A stretch of 64,000 nucleotides of DNA from Bradyrhizobium sp. LTSP885 (GTDB lineage: Bacteria > Pseudomonadota > Alphaproteobacteria > Rhizobiales > Xanthobacteraceae): contig NZ_JYMT01000018.1 of assembly GCF_000938305.1 (NCBI RefSeq), forward strand, positions 248,001 to 312,000, read 5' to 3'. Of this stretch, positions 8,835-17,148 are shown in pieces (position 1 is the first letter of the stretch; every line of letters begins with the position of its first letter). Under the pieces are notes generated by a model. It ran no database searches. It was not told the DNA's origin and worked only from the letters and a program-made list of their open reading frames with translations. A program made the translations under genes and the position numbers.

Positions 8835-10769
8835 ATGACGACAGCCGATACTTCGCAACAGACTCCGAAGGCCGCATCCGCCTCCGTTATCGCGCAGCAC
8901 GAGGCGACGCTGAAGGCGCTGCCGTTCTCCGATGTCAGGGATTTCGACGATGCCGCGCGCGGCTTCCTCGGCACCATCGAGAATGCGAAGATCGCCTCCG
9001 CGCAGGGGCGGACGGTCTGGAGCCTCGAGCCTTACGGCTTTCTGTCTGATGAGAACGCGCCGCCATCCGTCGATCCCAGCCTGTGGCGGCAGTCGCGGCT
9101 CAACATGCATCATGGCCTGTTCGAGGTGGTCCCTGGCGTCTACCAGGTGCGTGGGCTCGACATCGCCAACATGACGCTGATCGAAGGCGACAAGGGCGTC
9201 ATCGTCGTGGATACGCTGACCTCGATCGAGGGGGCGCGCGCGGCGATGGAGCTGTATTTCCAGCACCGCGGCAAGCGGCCGGTCGTGGCCGTCATCTTCA
9301 GCCACACTCATACCGACCATTGGGGCGGCGCGCGCGGCGTGATCGACGACGAGATGCTGGCGGCCGGCGTTCCGATCATCGCGCCAAACCTGTTCATGGA
9401 GCACGCGGTTTCCGAGAACATCATTGCGGGGCCGGCAATGCTGCGCCGCGCGCAATACCAGTTCGGGCCGTTCCTGACCAAGGGCGTGCGCGGCCAGGTC
9501 GATTGCGGGCTCGGCAAGACCATGGCGGCGGGCTCCGTGGCGTTGCTGCGGCCGACCGATCTGATTATTGCGACCGGCGACGTCAGGATCATCGACGGCG
9601 TCGAATTCGAATTCCAGATGGCGCCGAACAGTGAAGCGCCCGCGGAGATGCATTTCTTCCTGCCGCGCTACAAGCTTCTGAACCTCGCGGAGAACTGCAC
9701 GCATAATTTCCACAATCTGTTGCCGTTCCGCGGCGCCGATGTTCGCGACGCGCTGGCCTGGTCGAAATATCTCGGCGAGGCGCTGCAGATGTGGGGCGGC
9801 AAGGCCGAGGCGATGTGCGGCCAGCATCACTGGCCGGTGTGGGGGCGCGAGCGCATCGACACCATGATCCGCCAGCAGCGCGATCTCTACAAATACGCGC
9901 ACGACCAGACCATCCGGCTGATGAACCACGGACTCAATGCGGCCGAGATTGCCGAGACGATCCGCCTGCCGCAGAGCCTCGAAGGCGCCTGGCACGGCCG
10001 CGGCTATTACGGCCATATCAGGCACAATGTGAAGGCGATCTACCAGAAGTATCTCGGCTGGTACGACGCCAATCCGGTCAACCTCGATCCGCTGCCGCCG
10101 GTCGAGTCAGGCAAGAAATATGTCGAGTACATGGGCGGCGCCGACGCGATCCTGAAACGTGCTGAAGCAGATTTCGCCAAGGGCGAATTCCGCTTCGTCG
10201 CGCAGGCGGTCAGCCATCTCGTGTTTGCCGAGCCGGATAACCAGGCGGCGCGCGCGATGCTGGCAGACACGTTCGAGCAGCTCGGCTACGCGGCGGAAAG
10301 CTCGACCTGGCGCAACGCCTATCTGTTCGGCGCGCAGGAATTGCGCCAGGGTATGCCGAAGACGCCGCCGCGCGCCCCGATGCCGCGCGAGACACTGGCT
10401 GCGTTGCGAACCGAGCAGCTGTTCGACGTGCTCGGCGTCCGCCTCAACGGTCCCAAGGCGGAGGGCAAGCGCATCGTGCTGAACTGGAATTTCACCGATG
10501 CCGGCGAGAGCTTCATCTTGAATCTCGAGAATGCGGCGCTGACCTACGTCAAGGGCGCGCAGGCGGGCGATGCCCATGCCAGCTTCACGCTGGCGCGCGG
10601 CACGCTCGACGAGATCGTCGCCAAGCTGACCACGTTCCCGGACGCCGTCGGCGCCGGCAAGATCAAGGCCGCGGGCGACCCGATGCGGCTCGCCGAATTG
10701 ATGGCGCTGATGGACGAGTTTCCGCGGATGTTCGAGATTGTCGAGCCGAAACGGACGGTGGTGGTGTGA
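8835..10769 (+). CDS. SdsA-type alkyl sulfatase, metallo-beta-lactamase fold
   Basis: The 644-residue protein starts at an ATG with GAGGGAG upstream. The metallo-beta-lactamase zinc motif HTHTDH is at residues 157-162, and further conserved segments follow (LAENCTHNFHNL, CGQHHWPVWG). The central helical part of about residues 390-520 matches the dimerisation domain of alkyl sulfatases such as SdsA1. The last 120 residues look like the SCP2-like lipid-binding domain (GKRIVLNWNFTD). The family cleaves long-chain alkyl sulfates to alcohol and sulfate. There is no N-terminal signal peptide, unlike periplasmic members, so a cytoplasmic enzyme is likely. Co-direction with the monooxygenase points to linked use of amphiphilic substrates. 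Confidence 0.87.
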   Translation: MTTADTSQQTPKAASASVIAQHEATLKALPFSDVRDFDDAARGFLGTIENAKIASAQGRTVWSLEPYGFLSDENAPPSVDPSLWRQSRLNMHHGLFEVVPGVYQVRGLDIANMTLIEGDKGVIVVDTLTSIEGARAAMELYFQHRGKRPVVAVIFSHTHTDHWGGARGVIDDEMLAAGVPIIAPNLFMEHAVSENIIAGPAMLRRAQYQFGPFLTKGVRGQVDCGLGKTMAAGSVALLRPTDLIIATGDVRIIDGVEFEFQMAPNSEAPAEMHFFLPRYKLLNLAENCTHNFHNLLPFRGADVRDALAWSKYLGEALQMWGGKAEAMCGQHHWPVWGRERIDTMIRQQRDLYKYAHDQTIRLMNHGLNAAEIAETIRLPQSLEGAWHGRGYYGHIRHNVKAIYQKYLGWYDANPVNLDPLPPVESGKKYVEYMGGADAILKRAEADFAKGEFRFVAQAVSHLVFAEPDNQAARAMLADTFEQLGYAAESSTWRNAYLFGAQELRQGMPKTPPRAPMPRETLAALRTEQLFDVLGVRLNGPKAEGKRIVLNWNFTDAGESFILNLENAALTYVKGAQAGDAHASFTLARGTLDEIVAKLTTFPDAVGAGKIKAAGDPMRLAELMALMDEFPRMFEIVEPKRTVVV

Positions 10770-10773
10770 CAGT

Positions 10774-10901
10774 CGTCATTCCGGGGCGCGCCTCTTGGCG
10801 CGAGCCCGGAATCCATCAGGCCGCAGGCCCCGTGGGCGTATGGATTCTCGGATGCGCAATTGCGCATCTTAGTTCTCGCTGACGCGAGCCCCGGAATGAC
10901 G
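10774..10901. repeat. REP-like palindromic repeat, CGTCATTCCGGGG family
   Basis: The outer arms are CGTCATTCCGGGGCGCG and its inverted form ending CCCCGGAATGACG. Inside lie nested inverted segments, including GGATGCGCAATTGCGCATC. A second copy of the family occurs at 34073-34149. It lies in the convergent gap between the sulfatase gene and livF and may act as a two-way transcription end. Confidence 0.8.
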
Positions 10902-10922
10902 AGGGTGGAGCGTGATCCCGCC

Positions 10923-11627
10923 TCAAATCCCCAGATACGCCGCCTGCACCTGCTTGTTGTTGGCAAGCTCGGTGCTGGTGCCGTGTATGATCACATTGCC
11001 GCTTTCCAGCACATAGGCGCGCTGCACCAGCGACAGTGCGCGGCTGACATTCTGCTCCACCAGGAGGATCGCGGTGCCCATCTTGTGGATCTCGCCGACC
11101 TTCTCGAAGGTCACGTCGGTCATCACGGGTGCGAGGCCCAGCGAGGGTTCATCGAGCATCAGGAGGCGCGGCTTGAGCATCAGCCCGCGGCCGACCGCGA
11201 GCATCTGCTGCTCGCCGCCGCTCATGGTTCCCGCAAGCTGCTTCCTGCGGTCGGCGAGGCGCGGGAAGATGTTGTAGACGAGTTCCATCGTGCGCGCCCG
11301 ATCCGCCTTGGCCTTCGGCACATAGGCGCCGATCTCGAGGTTTTCCTGCACGGTCATCTCCGGAAAGACCTGGCGGCCCTCTGGGACATGCGCGATGCCG
11401 AGTTCGGGAATCCGATACGGCGGCAGCGTGGCGAGATCGACGCCATCGAAGGTGACCTTGCCCGCAAACAGTTTGACGAGGCCGGACACGGCGCGCAGCG
11501 TCGTGCTCTTGCCGGCGCCGTTGGCCCCTAACAGACCGACGGCTTCGCCCTCGCCAATGGAGATGCTGACGTCGGTGATGGCCGGGACCGAGCCGTAGCT
11601 GGCGCTGACGCCTGTGAGCTCAAGCAT
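10923..11627 (-). CDS. livF: branched-chain amino-acid-type ABC transporter ATPase
   Basis: This 234-residue ATPase has all nucleotide-binding elements: Walker A GANGAGKS at about residues 34-41, signature MSGGEQQ, Walker B LLMLDEPSLGL and the switch histidine region. Size and the ELGIAHVPEGRQVF segment identify the LivF branch. It is the last gene of the minus-strand order binding protein-livH-livM-livG-livF and overlaps livG by eight bases, so the two ATPases are probably translationally coupled. The heterodimer powers uptake of a hydrophobic amino acid, a related amide or another carboxylate. The transported compound is set by the binding protein and is not known. Confidence 0.92.
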   Translation of the reverse strand: MLELTGVSASYGSVPAITDVSISIGEGEAVGLLGANGAGKSTTLRAVSGLVKLFAGKVTFDGVDLATLPPYRIPELGIAHVPEGRQVFPEMTVQENLEIGAYVPKAKADRARTMELVYNIFPRLADRRKQLAGTMSGGEQQMLAVGRGLMLKPRLLMLDEPSLGLAPVMTDVTFEKVGEIHKMGTAILLVEQNVSRALSLVQRAYVLESGNVIIHGTSTELANNKQVQAAYLGI

Positions 11628-12363
11628 TGGCGTCTCCCGGCGGATGCACGTAGGAGCCGAGATAGGCGCGGATCACTTCGGGGTTCCCCACGATCTCCTT
11701 GGGCGTGCCCTCGGCGATCTTCTGGCCGTGGTCGAGCACGACGATGTGGCGGGCCACCGCCATGATCGCGCGCATCACATGTTCGACGATCACGATGGTC
11801 AGGCCCGCGGTGGAAAGTTTCTTGATCAGCGCGACCGCCTGGTCGATCTCGGACGGGTTGAGCCCGGCCATGACTTCGTCGAGCAGCAGGATCTTTGGCT
11901 GCGTCGCCAGCGCGCGGGCCATCTCCAGCCGGCGCTGGTCGATTGTGGTGAGGTCCTTGGCCGCCGTCTGTTCCCTGGCGCCGAGGCCGACGAAGTCGAT
12001 CGCCTTGAGCGCCTTTTGCCGCGCAGCGGCAACGTGCCGGTCGCGCAGGAAGGCGCCGGTCATCACGTTGGCGAGAACCGTCATCGCGCCGAACGGCTTT
12101 GCCACCTGGAAGGTGCGGGCCATACCGAGCGCACAAACGTCATGCGGCCGCAAGCCCACGACCTCCTTGCCGAAGGCGAGCACCGAGCCGGAGTCCGGGC
12201 GATGGAATCCGGTGATCAGGTGAAAGCTGGTGGTCTTGCCGGCCCCGTTCGGTCCGATCAGTGCGACCGTCTCGTTCTCCTGAACCGAGAAGCTGACGTC
12301 CTGCACGGCGCGCAGGCCGCCGAAGCGCTTGCTGAGACCCTTGATGACCAATGCGTCCGCCAT
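11620..12363 (-). CDS. livG: branched-chain amino-acid-type ABC transporter ATPase
   Basis: The 247-residue protein has Walker A GPNGAGKT, Walker B ILLLDEVMAGLNP and the extended LivG insert between them. The ABC signature is atypical: where LSGGQ or LPYGQ is expected, the sequence reads LTTIDQRRLEMARAL. Relaxed signatures occur in this subfamily, so activity is still likely. The gene overlaps livF and follows livM by nine bases. Confidence 0.92.
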   Translation of the reverse strand: MADALVIKGLSKRFGGLRAVQDVSFSVQENETVALIGPNGAGKTTSFHLITGFHRPDSGSVLAFGKEVVGLRPHDVCALGMARTFQVAKPFGAMTVLANVMTGAFLRDRHVAAARQKALKAIDFVGLGAREQTAAKDLTTIDQRRLEMARALATQPKILLLDEVMAGLNPSEIDQAVALIKKLSTAGLTIVIVEHVMRAIMAVARHIVVLDHGQKIAEGTPKEIVGNPEVIRAYLGSYVHPPGDANA

Positions 12364-12372
12364 CGTCTGCCC

Positions 12373-13359
12373 TTACACACGCGCCGGCTTGCGCCTGAAA
12401 TAGCGTTGATAGGCTTCACGGGCGACGCCGATCAGCCCCGTCGGCCGCCACAGGATCACCGCGATCAGGATCACGCTGTAGACGGTGAGCTGGATGCCGC
12501 CGACCGAGCTGCCGAGCCAGCTTTGCAGCAGCGCCGACGTGGTCTCCAAGAGCACGGTGCCGATCACAGGTCCCCACAGCGTGCCGATGCCGCCGACGAT
12601 CGACACCAGCGCGGCCTCGATCGAGACGCTGAAGCTGAAGGCGGTCGCGGGATCGATGAAGTAGATGTACTGGGTGTAGAAGGTGCCGGCGAGCGCGGTC
12701 AGGAACGCGCTGATCAGGTAGATGTCGCGCTTGATCTTCGGCGCGTTGACGCCGATGGCTTCCGCCGCGTCCTCATCCTCACCGATCGCGACGAGGTAGT
12801 AGCCCATCCACGATCTCTCGATCAGATGGGTGACCCACAGGCCGACGACCAGCAGGCCGAGGATCACGTAATAGTACGATGCCTTGTCCTCGAACTGCAT
12901 CATCAGCGGGGCGCTGCCGAGGTTCGGGATCGTGGTGCCCTCGGCGCCCCAGGCGAAGTCGCGGAATTTCAGGAAGATCAGCATCAGCACTTGTGCCGTG
13001 GCGATGGTGGCGATGGTGAAATAGGGGCCGCGCAGGCGGAAGCAGAGCCAGCCGATCGGCAGGCTCGCCAGCATCGCGACCACGCCGCCGGCGATCATCC
13101 CGATCCAGGGCGAGATGCCGTAGTTCACCTGCATGATGGTCGAGGTGTAGGCGCCGAGGCCGAAATAGGCGGAGTGCCCGAGCGACAGCTGCTTGGCGTA
13201 GCCGCCCATCAGGTTCCAGGCGACGCCGATGAAGGAGAACAGCAGGATGCGGATGAGGATGTCGACTGCAAACGACGAGGTGATGAGCTGGGGCAGGGCG
13301 ATCAGGACCACGGCGGCCAGCGCGAGCCACAGCCACTTCATTTTCCCGGAGGTCAGCAT
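12373..13359 (-). CDS. livM: branched-chain amino-acid-type ABC transporter permease
   Basis: This hydrophobic protein has 328 residues and about nine or ten membrane helices. It includes the LivM segments GGYAKQLSLGHSAYFGLGAYT and, near the C-terminus, SIVGGIGTLWGPVIG. Its ATG overlaps the livH stop in an ATGA-type junction. It forms the transmembrane channel together with LivH. It ends in a short basic cytoplasmic tail (RYFRRKPARV). Confidence 0.92.
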   Translation of the reverse strand: MLTSGKMKWLWLALAAVVLIALPQLITSSFAVDILIRILLFSFIGVAWNLMGGYAKQLSLGHSAYFGLGAYTSTIMQVNYGISPWIGMIAGGVVAMLASLPIGWLCFRLRGPYFTIATIATAQVLMLIFLKFRDFAWGAEGTTIPNLGSAPLMMQFEDKASYYYVILGLLVVGLWVTHLIERSWMGYYLVAIGEDEDAAEAIGVNAPKIKRDIYLISAFLTALAGTFYTQYIYFIDPATAFSFSVSIEAALVSIVGGIGTLWGPVIGTVLLETTSALLQSWLGSSVGGIQLTVYSVILIAVILWRPTGLIGVAREAYQRYFRRKPARV

Positions 13360-14228
13360 CAGCGGCCTCTCCTGGCGCCGAGGCCGGTGGGCTTGAAGGC
13401 GAGCGTCAGCAGCAGCATCGCGAACACCACGATCAATCCGGAATCGGCGCCGACGAACTGGATACCGAGCGATTCGGCGACGCCCATCATCAGGCTGGCG
13501 ACCAGCGCGCCGATCACATTGCCGAGCGTGCCGAGCACGACCGCGACGAACGCCATCAGCACGAAGGTCTGGCCGACGAACGGATAGGCCGAATAGAACG
13601 GCATCAACAGCGATCCGGCGGCACCCGCCAGCGCCAGCGCGGCGCCGAATGCGACCGCGAACACGCGGTTGGGATTGATCCCCATCAGCATCGCGACATC
13701 GCGGTTCTGCGATGCCGCCCGCATTGCCCGGCCGAGATCGGTGGTGTGCAGGAACAGCCAGAGCAGGCCGCTGAGCGCCATCGCGACGCCGAATGCGATC
13801 AGTTTTGCCACGGGAACGTAGAGCCCGCCGAAATGCAAGGCTTCGTCCGAATAGGAGGTGTGGACGGTGCGGTAATTCGCGGTGAAGAGCATCAGCGCAA
13901 GGTTCAAGAGCAACAACGACAGCGCGAAGGTCAGGAAGATCTGCGGCATGTCGTTCGGCCCCAGCACCCTGCGGATCAGGAAATGCTGGATCAGCACGCC
14001 TACGACAAACAGCACCGGCATCGAGACGACCAGCGAGACCAAGGGATCGATGCCGAACTGGGTGGCGAGGAAGAACGAGATGTACATTCCAATCATCACG
14101 AATTCGCCCTGGGCGAAATTGACGATCTTGACCACGCCGAAGATCAGCGTGACGCCGATGCTGACGAGCGCGTAGATGCCGCCGATGAGCAGGCCGTTGA
14201 TCACGGCCTGGACCAGTGTCTCCACCAT
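13359..14228 (-). CDS. livH: branched-chain amino-acid-type ABC transporter permease
   Basis: The 289-residue permease has about eight helices and the LivH hallmark GVVKIVNFAQGEFVMIGMY near residues 30-48, then MRAASQNRDVAMLMGIN in the coupling-loop region. It lies 16 bp downstream of the binding-protein gene on the same strand. The pair of short gaps around it argues for one five-gene transcript that starts above the binding-protein gene. Confidence 0.92.
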   Translation of the reverse strand: MVETLVQAVINGLLIGGIYALVSIGVTLIFGVVKIVNFAQGEFVMIGMYISFFLATQFGIDPLVSLVVSMPVLFVVGVLIQHFLIRRVLGPNDMPQIFLTFALSLLLLNLALMLFTANYRTVHTSYSDEALHFGGLYVPVAKLIAFGVAMALSGLLWLFLHTTDLGRAMRAASQNRDVAMLMGINPNRVFAVAFGAALALAGAAGSLLMPFYSAYPFVGQTFVLMAFVAVVLGTLGNVIGALVASLMMGVAESLGIQFVGADSGLIVVFAMLLLTLAFKPTGLGARRGR

Positions 14229-14244
14229 GGGATGCGACCAGCGT

Positions 14245-15498
14245 TCAGGTTTTCATCAGTGGAGCGCGGGCGTCTTCCTTCGGGAAGACGCTGACGAGAT
14301 CGGTGTTTTGCCACTGCACGCCGACCGGACGGCCGTAGACGTTCTTGCCGTCGGGCCCGAACTTGACCTTGCCGCCGGGCGCCATCGCCGCGTAACCCGA
14401 TGAGACGTCGAGCGTCGAGAGCGCGTCGCGCACCTTCTTGGGATCGGCAGACGCTGCCCGCTCCAGCGCGTCAGCCAGCATGAAGGTCTGCGCCACCAAT
14501 CCGCCGGCATATTCGAACGCGAAATCCCCGGTCCGCTTCTTGAACTCGACGTTGACCTTCTGGGCCTCGTCGCTGACATCGTGATTCCAGTGCGCAACGC
14601 CCTGCAGGCCCTCGGCGGCCTTGCCGACATTCTTGTAGAAGTCCGGCATCACGAAGCCGCCGGATCCGCCGTTGATCGCGACATTGAGTCCGACCTGCTT
14701 GACGGTGCGGACGATCAGGATGAGGTCGTTGAGATAGGAGAGCGAGAACAGCGTGTTGGCGCCGGAGGCTTTGACCTTGTTGATCAGCGGGCTCGCATCG
14801 GTGAAGCCAGCCGAGTAGGGCTCGAACATCACGATCTCGACGCCTTCCCCCGGCGCCTGTTCCTTCAGGCCATTCGAGGTCGAGGTGCCGAACGCGGTGT
14901 TCTCGAAGATGACGGCGACCTTGGCCTGATCGCTGACCAGCTTGGCCATCTGCAACTGCGCCTTGGCGAACTGCGAGGCGCGCGCGAACGGCGTGAAGGT
15001 GTAGGTGCGGCCCTTGTTGAGCTGGTCGGAGCTCGAGCCGGTGATGATCGGGACCTTGGCGCGCTCGCAGACTTCGCTTGCGATCAGCGTCAGCGCGCTG
15101 GCATAGCAGCCATGGATCGCCGAGAGCTTGTTGCCCGATATCAGGCGGTCGGTCTCGGTGCGGGTCACCGTGGTGTCGCTCTGCACGTCCGAGATGATGA
15201 GATTGAGCCTGGCGCCGCCGAGCGATTTGATGCCGCCGGCCTCGTTGACCATTTCGACGGCGAGCTTTGCTGCGGCGACGCAGCCAGTGCCGATCTGCGC
15301 CATGCTGCCGGTGGTCGGATAGAGCGCGCCGATATTGATCGGGTCGGCGGCCCAGCCTCGCAGCGGGACGGCACCGAACGCACCGGCGGCGAGGACACCG
15401 CCGGTCCTGACCAGGAATTTGCGGCGGTTCAGCTTCTTCTGTGAGGCTTTGGCCGGAGCGGCATTATTAATGGCCGAAGGCCTGCGGTTCCCTGTCAT
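14245..15498 (-). CDS. ABC transporter substrate-binding protein, LivK/Peripla_BP_6 type, Tat-like signal
   Basis: This 417-residue periplasmic binding protein starts at an ATG with GGGGAA upstream. A long basic leader is followed by LNRRKFLVRTGG and a hydrophobic run ending RGWA, which looks like a Tat signal rather than the Sec signal usual for LivK. The mature part starts DPINIGALYPTTGSMAQIG, the standard opening of the type I binding fold. It heads the operon with livHMGF and sets the ligand, which could be an amino acid, an amide or an aromatic acid. The nearby monooxygenase-sulfatase genes are convergent and need not share it. Confidence 0.9.
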   Translation of the reverse strand: MTGNRRPSAINNAAPAKASQKKLNRRKFLVRTGGVLAAGAFGAVPLRGWAADPINIGALYPTTGSMAQIGTGCVAAAKLAVEMVNEAGGIKSLGGARLNLIISDVQSDTTVTRTETDRLISGNKLSAIHGCYASALTLIASEVCERAKVPIITGSSSDQLNKGRTYTFTPFARASQFAKAQLQMAKLVSDQAKVAVIFENTAFGTSTSNGLKEQAPGEGVEIVMFEPYSAGFTDASPLINKVKASGANTLFSLSYLNDLILIVRTVKQVGLNVAINGGSGGFVMPDFYKNVGKAAEGLQGVAHWNHDVSDEAQKVNVEFKKRTGDFAFEYAGGLVAQTFMLADALERAASADPKKVRDALSTLDVSSGYAAMAPGGKVKFGPDGKNVYGRPVGVQWQNTDLVSVFPKEDARAPLMKT

Positions 15499-15683
15499 GG
15501 TGTTCCCCCTGCGCGACCGCGGTACGGCTGTTCCGTCCGTTCGCTTTTTTATTTTTGATCAAGCGGGCGCATAAGAGCACGTAATCCGGCAATCGCAAAG
15601 GCGATATCGGCGCGAGGCGGCGTTGCCGCGTGCATCGCAGCAATCACACGAAACGTGGTCGTCCGCAGTACTATTATTGACAA

Positions 15684-15738
15684 TCGAATGACCCGACAGA
15701 CCGGCGGCACGTGTCTGCCAGCCCGCCGGATCATTCGA
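15684..15738. repeat. long imperfect hairpin downstream of the glycosyltransferase gene
   Basis: TCGAATGA at 15684-15691 is repeated inverted as TCATTCGA at 15731-15738, and inside this CCGGCGG pairs with CCGCCGG. It begins 17 bp after the glycosyltransferase stop on the minus strand. It lacks a T-run, so it is a transcript-end or mRNA-protecting hairpin rather than a textbook terminator. The rest of the 256-bp gap to 15499 shows nothing I can name. Confidence 0.5.
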
Positions 15739-15754
15739 TCGGCCGCTGCAACTC

Positions 15755-16822
15755 TTACTCGGCGCTCGCCACCAGCTTGAAGCGTGGCTTGGCTTCCATC
15801 AGGCTGCGATAGGCGGCGAGATAGTCGAGCGCCATGCGGCGTGCGGTGAAGCGAGTCTCGAACTGCTTGCGGATGGCGTCGCGGTTGAGCGTGCCAAGGC
15901 GACCGACGGCTGCGACGGCGCTGATCTCGTCCTCGACGATGAAGCCGGTCAGGCCATCGTCGATCACTTCAGGCACCGAGCCGCGGTTGTAGGCGATGAC
16001 CGGCGTGCCGCAGGCCATCGCCTCGATCATGACGATACCGAACGGCTCCGGCCAGTCGATCGGAACCAACAGGCCGATCGCACCGCTGAGAAAATCCGGC
16101 TTCTCGCGGTCGCTGATCTCGCCGATGAAATCGACCAGCGGATTGTTCGTGATCAGCGGCTTGATCAACTCGTCATAATAGTCCTGATCGGCGCGATCGA
16201 CCTTTGCCGCGATCTTCAGGGGAATGCCGCAGCGGGTCGCGATCTTGATCGCGCGGTCGACGCCCTTCTCCGGCGCGATGCGCCCGAGCACGGCGAGATA
16301 GGACGGCTTGGCTGGCTGTGGCGTCAGCAGGTTCTCGGGCAGGCCGTGATGAATGGTGCGCACCCAATGCGCCTGCGGGACCGGCCGCCGCTGCGCATTG
16401 GAGATCGAGATGACCGGGATTTTGGAGAACGTGTTGAAGACGGGTTGATGCTCGGGCAGGTCGAGCCGGCCGTGCAACGTGGTCAGGAACGGCGTCGGCT
16501 GTCGGTGGAACAGCGACCACGGATAGTAGTCGAGATGGAAGTGCAGGAAGTCGAACTCGTCATCGTCGCATTTCTGCCGGACGCGCTCCAGCATCACCAT
16601 ATGCAGCGCATTGGCATCGCGGACGGAACCGTCGAGGCGTAGTGCCTTGGGCCAGGTCGCATCGAGCTTCGCTGATGTCTGGGAATCGCCGCTGGCGAAC
16701 AAAGTGACGTCATGGCCGAGCGCGACAAGTTCTTCGGTCAACCAGTGCACGACCCGTTCGGTGCCACCGTAGAGTTTGGGGGGAACAGCCTCCGTCAGCG
16801 GGGCCACCTGCGCGATGCGCAT
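15755..16822 (-). CDS. GT4-family glycosyltransferase
   Basis: The start is ATG 16822, behind an AGGAGACGGAG ribosome site, giving 355 residues; the frame upstream of it is not conserved-looking. The N-terminal domain opens MRIAQVAPLTEAVPPKLYGG, with the glycine-rich loop and TERVVHWL typical of GT-B enzymes. The C-terminal domain has LGRIAPEKGVDRAI and WPEPFGIVMIEAMACGTPVI, the EX7E donor-binding motif of GT4. It should transfer a sugar from a nucleotide donor, but donor and acceptor are unknown. It is divergent from an ABC exporter and a debranching-type glucosidase. A likely EcfG-type promoter lies 76 bp upstream, so expression under general stress is plausible. Confidence 0.88.
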   Translation of the reverse strand: MRIAQVAPLTEAVPPKLYGGTERVVHWLTEELVALGHDVTLFASGDSQTSAKLDATWPKALRLDGSVRDANALHMVMLERVRQKCDDDEFDFLHFHLDYYPWSLFHRQPTPFLTTLHGRLDLPEHQPVFNTFSKIPVISISNAQRRPVPQAHWVRTIHHGLPENLLTPQPAKPSYLAVLGRIAPEKGVDRAIKIATRCGIPLKIAAKVDRADQDYYDELIKPLITNNPLVDFIGEISDREKPDFLSGAIGLLVPIDWPEPFGIVMIEAMACGTPVIAYNRGSVPEVIDDGLTGFIVEDEISAVAAVGRLGTLNRDAIRKQFETRFTARRMALDYLAAYRSLMEAKPRFKLVASAE

Positions 16823-16897
16823 GTCTCCGTCTCCTGTGTGTGATGTGGATGAACAAGAACCCTTAGCCCTTTGATGGCACCGGTATGCCGAGACGGG

Positions 16898-16922
16898 AAC
16901 GTTCTCGCACGTGCGAGGTTCC
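16898..16922 (-). promoter_or_regulatory. candidate EcfG (general stress) promoter for the glycosyltransferase
   Basis: On the minus strand the sequence reads GGAAC, 16 bases, CGTT, which fits the alphaproteobacterial EcfG consensus GGAAC-N16/17-CGTT. It sits 76 bp upstream of the glycosyltransferase ATG. The spacer contains the palindrome CTCGCACGTGCGAG. On the plus strand a weaker match (GGAAC-N16-GGTT) faces the ABC exporter, so the site could fire both ways. Confidence 0.5.
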
Positions 16923-17103
16923 TTATGGGTGTGAGATCTGCCGCTCCTTCCTTCCTTCACACTCTGGTCTTGCTGATGCCATCCCGCTCCAACAGGTTTT
17001 GCCGACGGCACCGTTGCAAAATTGTTGCGCAGTGATGGCTGCACCAAGGATTCGACACGCCGCTCTTCACGTCATCGTGCACGGGAAACTTAAGTAAAAA
17101 GAT

Positions 17104-17122
17104 CCCGTTCACCCTCAACGGG
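17104..17122. repeat. small hairpin in the leader of the ABC exporter gene
   Basis: CCCGTT at 17104-17109 and AACGGG at 17117-17122 pair around a seven-base loop. The hairpin ends 26 bp before the ATG of the ABC exporter. It could affect translation or be a protein site; position and symmetry are all that is visible. Confidence 0.35.
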
Positions 17123-17148
17123 TCTCTCAACAGGCTTTGCAGGACGTC

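Larger units (their letters stand above)
16823..17148. other. divergent intergenic region between glycosyltransferase and ABC exporter genes
   Basis: This 326-bp stretch holds no convincing gene. It contains an EcfG-like promoter motif at 16898-16922, which is also part of a near-palindrome, and a small hairpin at 17104-17122 just before the ABC gene. The remainder is pyrimidine-rich without visible repeats. Confidence 0.6.

Noticed and set aside
6851..8977. Extension of the IclR frame to a 971-residue protein
   Set aside because: It runs antisense to the well-supported monooxygenase gene and has no family motifs; high GC keeps the frame open.
11614..13587. 657-codon plus-strand frame opposite livG and livM
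   Set aside because: It is antisense to two ABC genes with clear motifs, and the translation is low-complexity Arg/Asp/His.
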